Both the position numbers and the translations under genes were made by a program. The notes under the pieces are model-generated. The model ran no database searches. It saw only the letters and a list, made by a program, of their open reading frames with translations, and was not told where the DNA came from. From positions 1 to 36,323 of the forward strand of contig CAUJEY010000324.1 in NCBI GenBank assembly GCA_963169325.1: 36,323 nt of DNA. The letters are read 5' to 3'. This DNA is from Bacteroidota bacterium (lineage in GTDB: Bacteria; Bacteroidota; Bacteroidia; Chitinophagales; Saprospiraceae). This document shows positions 8,752 through 17,280 of the stretch, in pieces. The first letter of the stretch is position 1. The number at the start of each line of letters is the position of its first letter.

Positions 8752-9870
8752 ATGATGCAACATGATTTTTTCAAGGGCCTGAAGGTTGTCGAATTCGCTT
8801 CTGTACTGGCCGGCCCGGCCGTGGGGATGTTTTTTGCCGAACTCGGGGCCGAGGTAATTAAAATTGAAAATAAAACCACCGGTGGCGACGTCACCCGCGG
8901 TTGGAAACTGCCATCCGAAGCCCCCGAATCGTCCATTTCTGCCTATTTTTGTAGCGTCAATTGGGGAAAACAACACCTTTTTTTAGATCTTAACGATGCT
9001 GCCGACCGGCATACTGCCCTGGAATTGGCCATCGCGGCCGATGTGGTAATTTCCAATTTTAAACCCAGCGCGGCGCGCCGCATGGGTGTTGATCCCGAAA
9101 GCCTGCGCACCCGGAATCCACGCCTGACCTACGCACAACTCAATGCGTTTGCCGACCCCGAAGATGAAAGTCCGGCATTCGACGTAGTGCTCCAGGCCGA
9201 AGCCGGATTTATGTACATGACCGGAGAACCCGGCCGGCTACCCGTGAAAATGCCCGTAGCCCTGATCGACTTGCTGGCTGCCCACCAACTCAAAGAAGCC
9301 GTTTTACTGGCCCTGCTCCAACGCGAACGCAGTGGCGAAGGCAGCATCGTGTCGGTCTCGCTGCTCGAATGCGCCCTGGCATCGCTGGCCAACCAGGCAA
9401 CCAACTGGCTCATGGCCGATTATATTCCGCAGCGCATGGGCGCCCAACATCCGAATATCGCGCCCTATGGTGATACTTTTCTTTGCTCCGACGGACAATA
9501 TATACTACTTGCCGTTGGAACAGAGCGGCAATTTCAGCAACTTTGCCGCTGTTTGCCGACAGCGCATTTATTACAAAATCCTGATTTTCAAACCAATCGA
9601 ATGCGGGTAAAATACCGGGCGGCATTAAATGAAACCCTGGCTGCCGTTTTGTGTTTAAAAAGCCTCGACGACTGGATGACCCTGTTTAAAACCCAGGGCG
9701 TACCGGCGGCCCGTATCCGGAATATGCAGGCAGTATTTGAAATGCCCGCCGCGCAGGCGATGATCCTGGAAGAAACATTGCCCGATGGGACGATTACACA
9801 GCGGGTAAAAAGCAATGCGTTTAAAATTAATGTGGTCAATGAGATCAATGTGGTCAATTTTCAAATTTAA
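8752..9870 (+). CDS. CaiB/BaiF family (class III) CoA-transferase
   Basis: The 372-residue product has the family N-terminus (LKVVEFASVLAGPAVGMFFAELGAEVIKIE), a D-V-T-R-G segment after it, and the mid-protein region with PVALIDLLAAH, whose Asp is the likely catalytic nucleophile. Class III transferases move CoA between carboxylic acids; the acid pair cannot be told from sequence. The gene could also start at the second ATG (8755). The last 14 residues (INVVNEINVVNFQI) are encoded by a 9-bp repeat array and are not family sequence, so the ancestral C-terminus was probably replaced or extended by the repeat. The enzyme family assignment is firm; the substrate is unknown. Confidence 0.9.
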   Translation: MMQHDFFKGLKVVEFASVLAGPAVGMFFAELGAEVIKIENKTTGGDVTRGWKLPSEAPESSISAYFCSVNWGKQHLFLDLNDAADRHTALELAIAADVVISNFKPSAARRMGVDPESLRTRNPRLTYAQLNAFADPEDESPAFDVVLQAEAGFMYMTGEPGRLPVKMPVALIDLLAAHQLKEAVLLALLQRERSGEGSIVSVSLLECALASLANQATNWLMADYIPQRMGAQHPNIAPYGDTFLCSDGQYILLAVGTERQFQQLCRCLPTAHLLQNPDFQTNRMRVKYRAALNETLAAVLCLKSLDDWMTLFKTQGVPAARIRNMQAVFEMPAAQAMILEETLPDGTITQRVKSNAFKINVVNEINVVNFQI

Positions 9871-9935
9871 CAATTGTTGCAATTAACCACATTGATCTCA
9901 TTGACCACATTGACCACATTGACCACATTAATAAT
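9826..9935. repeat. 9-bp tandem arrays in inverted pair, word TGTGGTCAA
   Basis: The left arm has three 9-bp units, TGTGGTCAA TGAGATCAA TGTGGTCAA (9831-9857). The right arm is their reverse complement with two extra copies: from 9884, TTAACCACA TTGATCTCA and three TTGACCACA units. The variant unit TGAGATCAA is second from the loop in both arms. The left array encodes the C-terminus of the CoA-transferase; the right array ends just before the mrp start codon. Because the unit is 9 bp, gain or loss of a unit keeps the reading frame. Confidence 0.93.
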
Positions 9936-9936
9936 T

Positions 9937-11025
9937 ATGAACAAAGAATCCATACTCAACCTCCTGCGCGCCGTACGCGACCCGCAAACCGGACGGGACA
10001 TCGTGAGCGCCAACATGGTGCAAAACCTGGAAATTGACGGACACAATGTCAATTTTACCCTCCTTATCCCCTCACTGCAAATGCATGGCAAAGCGGAACT
10101 GAATTTTGCCTGTATCGGCGCCATTGCCGAACAATTTCCGCAGGCCAACGTCAATGCGCATTTTATGGCCCGTACGCCGGGTAGCCAGGAAAGCACAAGT
10201 GCCGTGCCGCACATCAAGAACATCATTGCCGTAGCTTCCGGCAAGGGCGGTGTGGGCAAAAGCACGGTGGCGGTCAACCTTGCGTTGGGGCTGAAAAAAC
10301 TCGGTGCCAAGGTCGGACTGATGGATGCCGACGTGTACGGTCCCAGTATTCCGACCATGCTGGGTTTGGTCGGGCAGCGGCCCAAGGTGCAACAAATCAC
10401 CGGGCAGATGAAAATGGTGCCCCTGGAAGCTTACGGTATGCCCACGATCAGTATCGGGAATATCATTGAAGCGGAACAGGCTGTGGTACTGCGCGGTCCC
10501 AGGCTGGCTGCCATCATCAAACAGTTTTTTAACGACGTACTCTGGGATCAACTGGATTTCCTGATCGTCGATCTGCCACCCGGCACCGGCGACGTGCAAC
10601 TCACCCTGGTACAAACTGTACCCGTTACCGGGGTCGTGCTCGTCACCACCCCGCAGGACGTGGCCTTGGCAGATGCTTTGAAAGCGATGAATATGTTCCT
10701 GCTGCCGCAAATTAACGTGCCCATCCTGGGTGTGGTAGAAAACATGGCCTGGTTTACCCCCGAAGAACTACCCGAAAACAAATACTTTATTTTCGGGCAA
10801 GGCGGTGGTAAAAAATTAGCGCTGGCCAGTCATTCGGTGCTGCTTGGCCAGGTGCCGCTGGTACAAGGTATCCGCGAAGGCGGCGACTCCGGCAAACCGG
10901 CGGTATTGCAGGAATCCGGTATCGTAGCCGAGGCATTTCTCACCGTTGCACAAAACACCCTGCGGCAAATAGCCGTGCGGAATGAAACGATGGAACCCAC
11001 TCATGTGGTGAAGATGGCGGAGTAG
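9937..11025 (+). CDS. mrp: Mrp/ApbC-type Fe-S cluster carrier ATPase
   Basis: The 362-residue protein starts with a MIP18/DUF59 domain (about 1-85), followed by a deviant Walker A motif GKGGVGKS (102-109), MDADVYGPSIP, and the Walker B-like region FLIVDLPPGTGD. In the family it receives and transfers Fe-S clusters. The C-terminal region reads VVENMAWFTPEELPENKY where many homologues have a CxxC cluster-binding pair; that pair is absent here. The start at 9937 was chosen because the frame upstream (from 9874) is only repeat array giving a Leu-Thr-Thr peptide. It follows the CoA-transferase by 66 bp. Confidence 0.94.
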   Translation: MNKESILNLLRAVRDPQTGRDIVSANMVQNLEIDGHNVNFTLLIPSLQMHGKAELNFACIGAIAEQFPQANVNAHFMARTPGSQESTSAVPHIKNIIAVASGKGGVGKSTVAVNLALGLKKLGAKVGLMDADVYGPSIPTMLGLVGQRPKVQQITGQMKMVPLEAYGMPTISIGNIIEAEQAVVLRGPRLAAIIKQFFNDVLWDQLDFLIVDLPPGTGDVQLTLVQTVPVTGVVLVTTPQDVALADALKAMNMFLLPQINVPILGVVENMAWFTPEELPENKYFIFGQGGGKKLALASHSVLLGQVPLVQGIREGGDSGKPAVLQESGIVAEAFLTVAQNTLRQIAVRNETMEPTHVVKMAE

Positions 11026-11045
11026 TCCGGATTTATTAGACCTGT

Positions 11046-12434
11046 TTACACCTTCGCAAAACTCAATCCTGCGTTCAGCACCCCCTGCGCCCGGTCGCGG
11101 GTACGGCCGTCCGTGGTGGTGTTGGCGATAGTTTGGCACACCTGCCGCTCATCTATGTTGCGCAGGGCTTCGGCGCTGTGCAGGCGTTGCGGAGCCGCTA
11201 CCGCCACCAACGCCTCTGAAACGATCCGGCTCATGGCGCCGTTACCACGGTTGATGGCAATGGCGATAATGGCCGTGATCAGCGCTTCGGAACTCAGTAT
11301 ATCGCGCAGGCGCGGCACGGCAATTTGAATACCGTTGATGTTCAGGTTGAGGCGGAAATTCAACGCCGGCTGTACGTACAAATCATTAGCCGCACGCAAT
11401 TGCTCCAATACCAGGTCGTGATCGTAACCTGCCTGGATAAAAGCCCCGTACAAAGGCAATGTTTTTTGAATATAGAGCCAGGCGGCGTCGCCGCTGCGTT
11501 TTTGGCCGTTTTCGTCCAGCACCGTAGTTATGCCACCCGCGGTATCGATGCCCACCTGCTGAAAAACCCGGGCAAAACGCGCCGGCGCATTCACTTTCAT
11601 GGCAGCCAGTACGCGATTGAGGCTGCTGCCATGTGCCGCAGCGCCCACAAACTGTATAAACCCGTAGGAGAAAATGCCGCTGTCGTAACTGTTTATCGCA
11701 TCGTATTTGCCTTCGTGGCTGGATACATATTCCAGTGCCGAAGCCTGCTGACGGTTCAACCCGACCGATACAATTTTTTCTATGGGCACATGCACGTTGG
11801 ATTGGCCGCCATATACGACGCCCTCCGGGTAATTCATAAACGCGGAATAGTTCACATTGTCGCGCATGCGGGCAACAACGGACAAGCCGTTCAGCAAGGG
11901 CACACTGAGTTCAAACCGCTGAAAACCGGCATCCGGACGCACCAGCAGGCTGAACTGCCGCCGGGCTGCCAGGTAATCGCCAGGCGCCGGCGCAACCACC
12001 ACCGGGGGCTGCACCACCGGCGTATCCGGCACCGTCGGAACTGGGTTTGAAATCACAGGCGCTTTTCCGGGCAAACGCAATATTTGCCCGATACTTAAAG
12101 CCGTGGACTTCAGGTTGTTCAACCGTATGATATCGTCGGTACTTACACTAAAGCGGCGACTGATAGCGAAAAGGGTATCACCTTTTACAACGGTATATGA
12201 AATAACGGAAACGCCCGCTGTGCCCCCGGAAGATGTAGCCGGCGTGGCCGGTGTCGTGGGTTTGGTTACGGGCGTTGATTGCTGTACCCACACCTTAAGG
12301 GTTTGTCCAATTTTCAGGTTATTATCCTTCAGACCGTTCAGCGATTTCACATCGGCTACGGTCATATTGAATTTTTTGGCAATAGCAAACAGGGTATCGC
12401 CCCTGACAACCTGATAGGTGGAAACAGTCTTCAT
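11046..12434 (-). CDS. Two-LysM protein with lysozyme-like C-terminal domain, no signal peptide
   Basis: The 462-residue product has LysM repeats at about 6-50 and 79-123 (both with VV(R/K)GDTLFAI), a Pro/Thr/Val-rich linker to about 152, and a C-terminal domain of some 300 residues. That domain contains SSHEGKYDAINSYDSGIFSYGFIQF (235-262, shown in part: SHEGKYDAIN), resembling the catalytic Glu neighbourhood of lysozyme-like glycosidases, with Glu241 as candidate. LysM domains bind peptidoglycan or chitin. An in-frame stop lies two codons upstream of the ATG, so a hidden signal peptide is excluded. How it reaches the wall is unclear. It lies 30 bp after holA and is probably cotranscribed with it. 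Enzyme activity is inference. Confidence 0.72.
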   Translation of the reverse strand: MKTVSTYQVVRGDTLFAIAKKFNMTVADVKSLNGLKDNNLKIGQTLKVWVQQSTPVTKPTTPATPATSSGGTAGVSVISYTVVKGDTLFAISRRFSVSTDDIIRLNNLKSTALSIGQILRLPGKAPVISNPVPTVPDTPVVQPPVVVAPAPGDYLAARRQFSLLVRPDAGFQRFELSVPLLNGLSVVARMRDNVNYSAFMNYPEGVVYGGQSNVHVPIEKIVSVGLNRQQASALEYVSSHEGKYDAINSYDSGIFSYGFIQFVGAAAHGSSLNRVLAAMKVNAPARFARVFQQVGIDTAGGITTVLDENGQKRSGDAAWLYIQKTLPLYGAFIQAGYDHDLVLEQLRAANDLYVQPALNFRLNLNINGIQIAVPRLRDILSSEALITAIIAIAINRGNGAMSRIVSEALVAVAAPQRLHSAEALRNIDERQVCQTIANTTTDGRTRDRAQGVLNAGLSFAKV

Positions 12435-12464
12435 TATTTACGTATAGAGATTATTGAACGAATA

Positions 12465-13472
12465 TCAATGCAGCATTTTAAAAAACAATTCTTTCATCAA
12501 CTCCTCTTCGCCCGTATTTGTTGTGTCGGTGTCCACGCCTTTAGAGCGCAGATCATATTCTTTCAATAACTGCAAAATACGTTCCGTTTGCGCGCGGTTG
12601 TATTGGCCTGCGGCGAGTTTGTATTCTTTCAGGAACCAGTCGGAACGCAATTCCAGGGCTTTTACCATATCAGCGTCGCTACTGCCTTTCAGAAAATACA
12701 ACATATACACTTTTGAAAAATAAGCGTACAGGCTGGAAATCGTCACGATAAGCGGGTTTTTACGGATATTGGAAGCAAAATACTGTTCGATTCGGGCGAT
12801 CCTGGGCATATCCCGGGTGGCGAAAGCCCGCTGTAGTTCATACACGTTATAATCCTTGCTGATCCCGATGAACTCCTGGATATGGGTGGTATTAATGGCC
12901 GTGCCGGCGGGCAGGTTCAGGGCCAGTTTTTCCAGCTCGTTGGCGATTTTTGCCAGATCGGCGCCTAAATATTCCGCTAAAAGCACCGCGGCAGGTGTCT
13001 CAATTCCCAATTTTTTACTTTTACAATAACTGGTAATCCAGTCGGGCACCTGATTATCATACAGCTTTTTGCTTTCAAATACGACGCCTTTAGCCGACAT
13101 TGCCTTGGCTAATTTGGAGCGCATGTCGTATTTCTTGTGTTTATGACACACCACAAACACGGTGCTGGGCATCGGGTTTTCGGCGTAGCCGGCGAGGTCG
13201 CCCAGGGTTTTCATTTCCTGCGCTTCGCGCAAAATCACCACCTGCCGCTCGCTCATCATCGGATAGCGCCGCAACTGGTCCAGCAGGCCCAGGTGGTTTA
13301 CATCTTTCCCGTATAAAATAGTCTGGTTAAAACCCTTTTCCGCTTCCGGCAACACATGCCGGTCGATGGCCTCTTCAATTTCATCAATGAAATAGGGTTC
13401 CTCCCCGTGCAGGAAGTAAATGGGCTGAAATTTGCCGGCGCGAATATCCCGGACGATCTCTTCGTAAGTCAT
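12465..13472 (-). CDS. holA: DNA polymerase III delta subunit
   Basis: The 335-residue protein matches HolA in length and layout: an AAA+-like N-terminal domain beginning with YFLHGEEPYFIDE, then RRYPMMSERQVVILREAQ, a central lid region (LAEYLGADLAKIANELEKLAL, positions about 160-185), and a helical collar domain at the C-terminus. It opens the sliding clamp as part of the clamp loader. A candidate promoter box TATCTTCG (one mismatch to TAnnTTTG) lies at 13481-13488 on the minus strand, 9 bp before the start codon, which would give a very short leader. Confidence 0.93.
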   Translation of the reverse strand: MTYEEIVRDIRAGKFQPIYFLHGEEPYFIDEIEEAIDRHVLPEAEKGFNQTILYGKDVNHLGLLDQLRRYPMMSERQVVILREAQEMKTLGDLAGYAENPMPSTVFVVCHKHKKYDMRSKLAKAMSAKGVVFESKKLYDNQVPDWITSYCKSKKLGIETPAAVLLAEYLGADLAKIANELEKLALNLPAGTAINTTHIQEFIGISKDYNVYELQRAFATRDMPRIARIEQYFASNIRKNPLIVTISSLYAYFSKVYMLYFLKGSSDADMVKALELRSDWFLKEYKLAAGQYNRAQTERILQLLKEYDLRSKGVDTDTTNTGEEELMKELFFKMLH

Positions 13473-13623
13473 GACAGGGGCGAAGATAGGCGTAATTTAG
13501 TCTAAAAGCGGGTCGTTCACACGCCAAAACAACCCACTCAAACAATCTTCTTTTTAAAATGCACTTTACTTAACAATAAGTTGTTAAATATTCGTTAGCA
13601 CCATATACTTACCTTGCTGCTCT

Positions 13624-14214
13624 ATGTTTTCTCCAAATTTTATCCAAACGACAGTCGGACTTATCTTCGGCGTATTTACCCTGTTAAAAGGACAATCGCC
13701 CTGCGCTGATGCTTGCCGGCATACCGCTCCGCCAGCCGATTCCGCGGCGGCAGCAACAACGGTCGCATCCGAAATGATCTCCCCTTCCGGTAAAAGCCGT
13801 TTTTGGGAGCACCTCGAGTTTACGGGTGGTCAACTGACCCTGCCATTCAAAATTCGCCCAAAAGCCGAAACAGAATCGTTCCGGCTGACTACGGATGTCA
13901 CGGTAGGCGGATTTATAGGCATGACCAAACGGCTCTCCAGTGTCAAAGAAATTTTCCTGACCATTCCCCTGGCAGCGGGACTTACCTTCATCAACCTGAA
14001 CAACGACAACACGTTTTTAGACAAGTCGGTACAGGAAGCCGAAGTGGTGCCCGGTATTACCTGGAGTACAGGGCTCATTTTACAGTTGGAAAAATACAGC
14101 CTGGGGTTCATGTTCGGCAAAGACTATGCCAGCGAGGTCGGCAACCAATGGAAATACCACGGCCGGATGTGGTGGTCGTTCGGGATCGGGTTTACGTTTG
14201 TACGCGAAGAATGA
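13624..14214 (+). CDS. Predicted secreted beta-barrel-like protein
   Basis: This 196-residue protein begins with a hydrophobic stretch (about residues 8-23) that could be a signal peptide, followed by a Cys/Ala-rich low-complexity region. From about residue 60 it shows alternating polar/hydrophobic strands (for example TVGGFIGMTKR, TIPLAAGLTFINL, GLILQLEKYSLGFMFG) and ends in a strand with terminal aromatics (IGFTFV). This pattern suggests a small outer-membrane barrel. I do not recognise a named family. It converges with the hydroxyacyl-CoA dehydrogenase gene across an inverted 8-bp array. Confidence 0.65.
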   Translation: MFSPNFIQTTVGLIFGVFTLLKGQSPCADACRHTAPPADSAAAATTVASEMISPSGKSRFWEHLEFTGGQLTLPFKIRPKAETESFRLTTDVTVGGFIGMTKRLSSVKEIFLTIPLAAGLTFINLNNDNTFLDKSVQEAEVVPGITWSTGLILQLEKYSLGFMFGKDYASEVGNQWKYHGRMWWSFGIGFTFVREE

Positions 14215-14225
14215 ATGAATTGTTA

Positions 14226-14337
14226 GTGTTTACGTGTTATAGTGTTTTGGTGTTTTCGTGCCTCAGTGTTTTCGTGCTCTACGAGCGTACTAAAAACTGA
14301 AGCACTAGAACACGAAAACACAAAAACACTAAAACAC
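14226..14337. repeat. 8-bp tandem arrays in inverted pair, word GTGTTTTN
   Basis: The left arm (14226-14281) is seven 8-bp units: GTGTTTAC, GTGTTATA, GTGTTTTG, GTGTTTTC, GTGCCTCA, GTGTTTTC, GTGCTCTA. The right arm (14290-14337) is six 8-bp units in reverse complement: CTAAAAAC, TGAAGCAC, TAGAACAC, GAAAACAC, AAAAACAC, TAAAACAC. The odd unit GTGCCTCA/GTGCTTCA (TGAAGCAC) is fifth from the outside in both arms. GCTC/GAGC near 14276-14286 closes the loop. The array lies between two convergent gene ends and touches the stop codon of the minus-strand gene. Confidence 0.93.
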
Positions 14338-14338
14338 A

Positions 14339-15226
14339 TCATTTAAACCGCTCGGCCACTACTAAATCCTTACTTCCCGGTGTGTACAAGTAGAATCCTT
14401 CGCCCGATTTGGCGCCCAACTTCCCGGCAGTCACCATATTTACCAGCAAGGGACAAGGCGCATATTTCGGGTTGCCAAATCCGTCGTGCAAAACACGCAA
14501 AATAGCCAGGCATACATCGAGCCCGATAAAATCGGCCAGTTGAAGCGGCCCCATCGGGTGGGCCATGCCGAGTTTCATCACCGTGTCGATTTCTTCCACG
14601 CCGCTGACACCTTCGTAAAGCGTATAAACCGCCTCGTTGATCATGGGCATCAGGATCCGATTGGCCACGAAGCCGGGGTAGTCGTTCACTTCTACCGGCA
14701 CTTTACCCAATTGGCGGGAAAGTGCCATAATGATTTGCGTGACCTCGCCGGTGGTCGCATAGCCACGAATGACCTCAACCAGTTTCATCACCGGTACCGG
14801 GTTCATGAAGTGCATACCGATAACCTGGGCAGGGCGTTTTGTGACTGCTGCAATTTTGGTGATGCTGATGCTGCTGGTATTCGTGGCCAGGATAGCGCCG
14901 GCGGGAGCATACTTGTCCATGTCGGCAAAAATCTGGAGTTTCAACGCCACATTTTCGGTGGCAGCCTCCACGACGAGGTCGGCATTGGCCACACCGGACG
15001 GCAGGTCGGTCATGGGGTGAATGCGGTTCAAGATGGCCGCTTTATCTGCTTCCGTGAGCGTGCCTTTACTGATCTGGCGATCGAGGTTTTTCCCGATAGT
15101 GGCCAGCGCTTTGTCCAGCACCGCCGAAACCACATCAACTAAGGTGACTTCGAAGCCGTTTTGGGCAAATACATGCGCGATTCCATTGCCCATGGTGCCG
15201 CCGCCGATAATGGTGATATTTTTCAT
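14339..15226 (-). CDS. 3-hydroxyacyl-CoA (3-hydroxybutyryl-CoA) dehydrogenase
   Basis: The 295-residue protein has the N-terminal NAD-binding motif GGGTMGNGIAHVFAQNG (8-24), the family signature around the catalytic His (GMHFMNPVPVMKLVEVIRG), and the C-terminal dimer domain with MAHPMGPLQLADFIGLDV. It oxidises (S)-3-hydroxyacyl-CoA with NAD, or runs in reverse, in fatty-acid or butanoate metabolism. Length (about 285-300) fits the single-domain Hbd/PaaH group. It is the last gene of a probable operon with the upstream PorQ-like gene (35-bp gap). Confidence 0.95.
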   Translation of the reverse strand: MKNITIIGGGTMGNGIAHVFAQNGFEVTLVDVVSAVLDKALATIGKNLDRQISKGTLTEADKAAILNRIHPMTDLPSGVANADLVVEAATENVALKLQIFADMDKYAPAGAILATNTSSISITKIAAVTKRPAQVIGMHFMNPVPVMKLVEVIRGYATTGEVTQIIMALSRQLGKVPVEVNDYPGFVANRILMPMINEAVYTLYEGVSGVEEIDTVMKLGMAHPMGPLQLADFIGLDVCLAILRVLHDGFGNPKYAPCPLLVNMVTAGKLGAKSGEGFYLYTPGSKDLVVAERFK

Positions 15227-15261
15227 ATTAGTAACGATTGAAGTAATTCCATTTTTCTATG

Positions 15262-16068
15262 CTATTTCCTCCACACCAACATGGCCGTCGGCGTCATCCC
15301 CAACGTAGGGTGCCACTCGGCCCCGGTGTCGAACGCCAAGCCATTTTTTAAACGAATACCGGCGCCGAAGCCAAAACGGGCGGGTTCCGTGCGATAACCG
15401 GCCCGAAACACCAGGATGGACATCGGTTGATATTCAATTCCGGCTTTAACCTGTACCCGGCGATCGAGGTCCTTTTCGGTTTCGGCCAACAGGATCAGGG
15501 TGTTGGAGGCTTTCCAGGCGGCGCCGATGCGCAATACTGCGGGTATTGTTTCGTCACCCAGTTCGATCTGTAACGGATTGTATACGCGCGCGCCGATCCA
15601 GAGACCGGGAAGTGGATTAGCCAGGATACTCAGTCCAAAGGTAAAAGCGGTGGCATTGCCGTATTCCTGCGCCGTAACCCGTAAAACATCGGCGCTGCCG
15701 CCCAGCAGAAATTTTTCACCCAGCCGCCGGCCGTATTGTGCGCGAAAACGTTGTTCCCCGTAGACTTCAATGGCCGAATGTAATACCTCCAGTCCGAAGC
15801 CGTCGTTTGCAGACACCCGCTTAAAGCCCTGGAAGTGCGCCGTTTGCCAGCCACCTATTCCATAAGGAAGGGCCGAGCCCAGAAACACACCGAATTTTTC
15901 GCCGAAACCGGGCAGGGCGTCATTGCTCAGGCCCACACCGGGCCCGGGATAGGCTATCACCGCGCCGCCCAGGGCGAGCGCAGCAGAATTATCAAAAGGC
16001 CGCATAAAAACCTGTCCGGAAGCGGCATTTGACAGCCATAAAAAAACCAAGCAAAGGCAAAAACGCAT
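15262..16068 (-). CDS. PorQ/PorV-like outer-membrane beta-barrel protein
   Basis: The 268-residue product has a signal peptide (MRFCLCLVFLWLSNAASGQ). The mature N-terminus has ALALGGAVIAYPGPGVGLSNDALPG, resembling the GA.GGA......D..A...NPAGL start of PorV/PorQ-type and FadL-like barrels. Repeated strands with Gly turns run to the C-terminus. The ATG at 16068 is preferred to an upstream TTG. PorV/PorQ relatives are part of, or attached to, type IX secretion, but this protein is too divergent to be named as a component. It lies between the GH1 gene (27 bp upstream) and the dehydrogenase. Confidence 0.72.
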   Translation of the reverse strand: MRFCLCLVFLWLSNAASGQVFMRPFDNSAALALGGAVIAYPGPGVGLSNDALPGFGEKFGVFLGSALPYGIGGWQTAHFQGFKRVSANDGFGLEVLHSAIEVYGEQRFRAQYGRRLGEKFLLGGSADVLRVTAQEYGNATAFTFGLSILANPLPGLWIGARVYNPLQIELGDETIPAVLRIGAAWKASNTLILLAETEKDLDRRVQVKAGIEYQPMSILVFRAGYRTEPARFGFGAGIRLKNGLAFDTGAEWHPTLGMTPTAMLVWRK

Positions 16069-16095
16069 GATCAAAGTTTTGGCGAAAGTACGGTA

Positions 16096-17277
16096 TCAAA
16101 CCGTCAGGCCGTTTTGCTGCGCAACTTTTTCATAAAAAAGTCCGGCATCCGTCATGGAACGGTCCATCGTTTCGAGATTGACCCGCACCAACCCGAAACG
16201 GTATGTAGGCCCCAGGTTCCATTCGAAGTTGTCCCAGGTGCTCCAATGGATATAACCGCGCAGGTCCACGCCGTCGCGGATGGCCTCGTGGCATACTTTC
16301 AGGTAGTCCTGTAATGCCCTGATCCGCTGCTGATTGTCCTCCGTGCAGATACCGTTCTCCGTGATAATGATCGGTTTCTGATATTTTTTCCAAAACCGGC
16401 GCAGCAACTTGCCAAGACCATCGGGGCGGTAAATCCACATCTTGTCGTGCGGCAACTGGCGCTTTCGTACCGCATCTGGCCGGTTGATATAATCGATCGG
16501 AAAAGGATCAAATAACAGGCAGGCGTAATAACTGAGCCCCCAGAAATCGCATTTTTGGAAAGGTTTTGCGGCCCGGTCGAGAAACCACCAGCGGGCAAAT
16601 GCCGCCGGCAACACCCCGAGTCGGTTGGCGGGTTTGAAAAGGGCTGTGTTCAGCGATATACCAACGGGCGCGTCTTTAAATTTTTCCCGGATGAGCGTCA
16701 GCGCAATCAGGTGGGCTTTTCCCATGTTGTCCAGCACCCGGTTGGCCATAAAATACCGCCGTTTTTGGTACGGCGGAAAGTCGCCCGAAAAGAAGGCGTT
16801 GTATGCGTACACATTGGGTTCGTTAAACGTGTTCCAGTAACTTGCAAATTCGCCGAAATGTTTGATGCATTGCTGCGTGTAATGGACAAAGAACGGAATG
16901 TTATCCTCCTTCGTCCAACCGCCTTGCGCTTCAAACCAGTTGGGATGGCAGAAATGATGCAGTACGAACATCAACTTTACCCCCTTTGCTTTCAACAATT
17001 TAAAAAAGGCACGGTATTCCTCAACGACCTCCGGCTCGAATTTAGCCATCGGCTCCAGTTGCAACCGCGACCAATCGACCCCGCAGCGGTATATCGATCC
17101 GAATCGGGCGATGTACCCGGCGTCTTCCTCGCGGCGCAGTTCATGGTCGGTCGTTCGCTCAAAACGATAGCCGTCTTTTGCTACCAAACCCCGCCAGGGA
17201 TGGTCGCCGGCGGTTTCCACCTGCGCCGCAGCCGTTGAGGTGCCCCAAAAAAAGTGATCTGGAAAGGGAAGAAACAT
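16096..17277 (-). CDS. Glycoside hydrolase family 1 (beta-glucosidase-like)
   Basis: This 393-residue enzyme carries both GH1 catalytic motifs: acid/base TFNEP (Glu153) and nucleophile TENG (Glu307). It starts at the usual place with FPDHFFWGTSTAAAQVE, and the substrate-site residues of the QVE segment and W-x-x-Y-N regions are present. At 393 residues it is shorter than the usual 440-480, mainly in the loops, as in a subgroup of bacterial GH1 enzymes. No signal peptide, so it is probably cytoplasmic. Likely activity is on beta-glucosides or beta-galactosides; the exact sugar cannot be read. It is the first gene of a probable three-gene operon. Confidence 0.93.
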   Translation of the reverse strand: MFLPFPDHFFWGTSTAAAQVETAGDHPWRGLVAKDGYRFERTTDHELRREEDAGYIARFGSIYRCGVDWSRLQLEPMAKFEPEVVEEYRAFFKLLKAKGVKLMFVLHHFCHPNWFEAQGGWTKEDNIPFFVHYTQQCIKHFGEFASYWNTFNEPNVYAYNAFFSGDFPPYQKRRYFMANRVLDNMGKAHLIALTLIREKFKDAPVGISLNTALFKPANRLGVLPAAFARWWFLDRAAKPFQKCDFWGLSYYACLLFDPFPIDYINRPDAVRKRQLPHDKMWIYRPDGLGKLLRRFWKKYQKPIIITENGICTEDNQQRIRALQDYLKVCHEAIRDGVDLRGYIHWSTWDNFEWNLGPTYRFGLVRVNLETMDRSMTDAGLFYEKVAQQNGLTV

Positions 17278-17280
17278 GAT

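Noticed and set aside
9874-9936. Earlier start for mrp giving a Leu-Thr-Thr-rich N-terminus
   Set aside because: The extra residues are only translated repeat array; the MIP18 domain starts just after the ATG at 9937.
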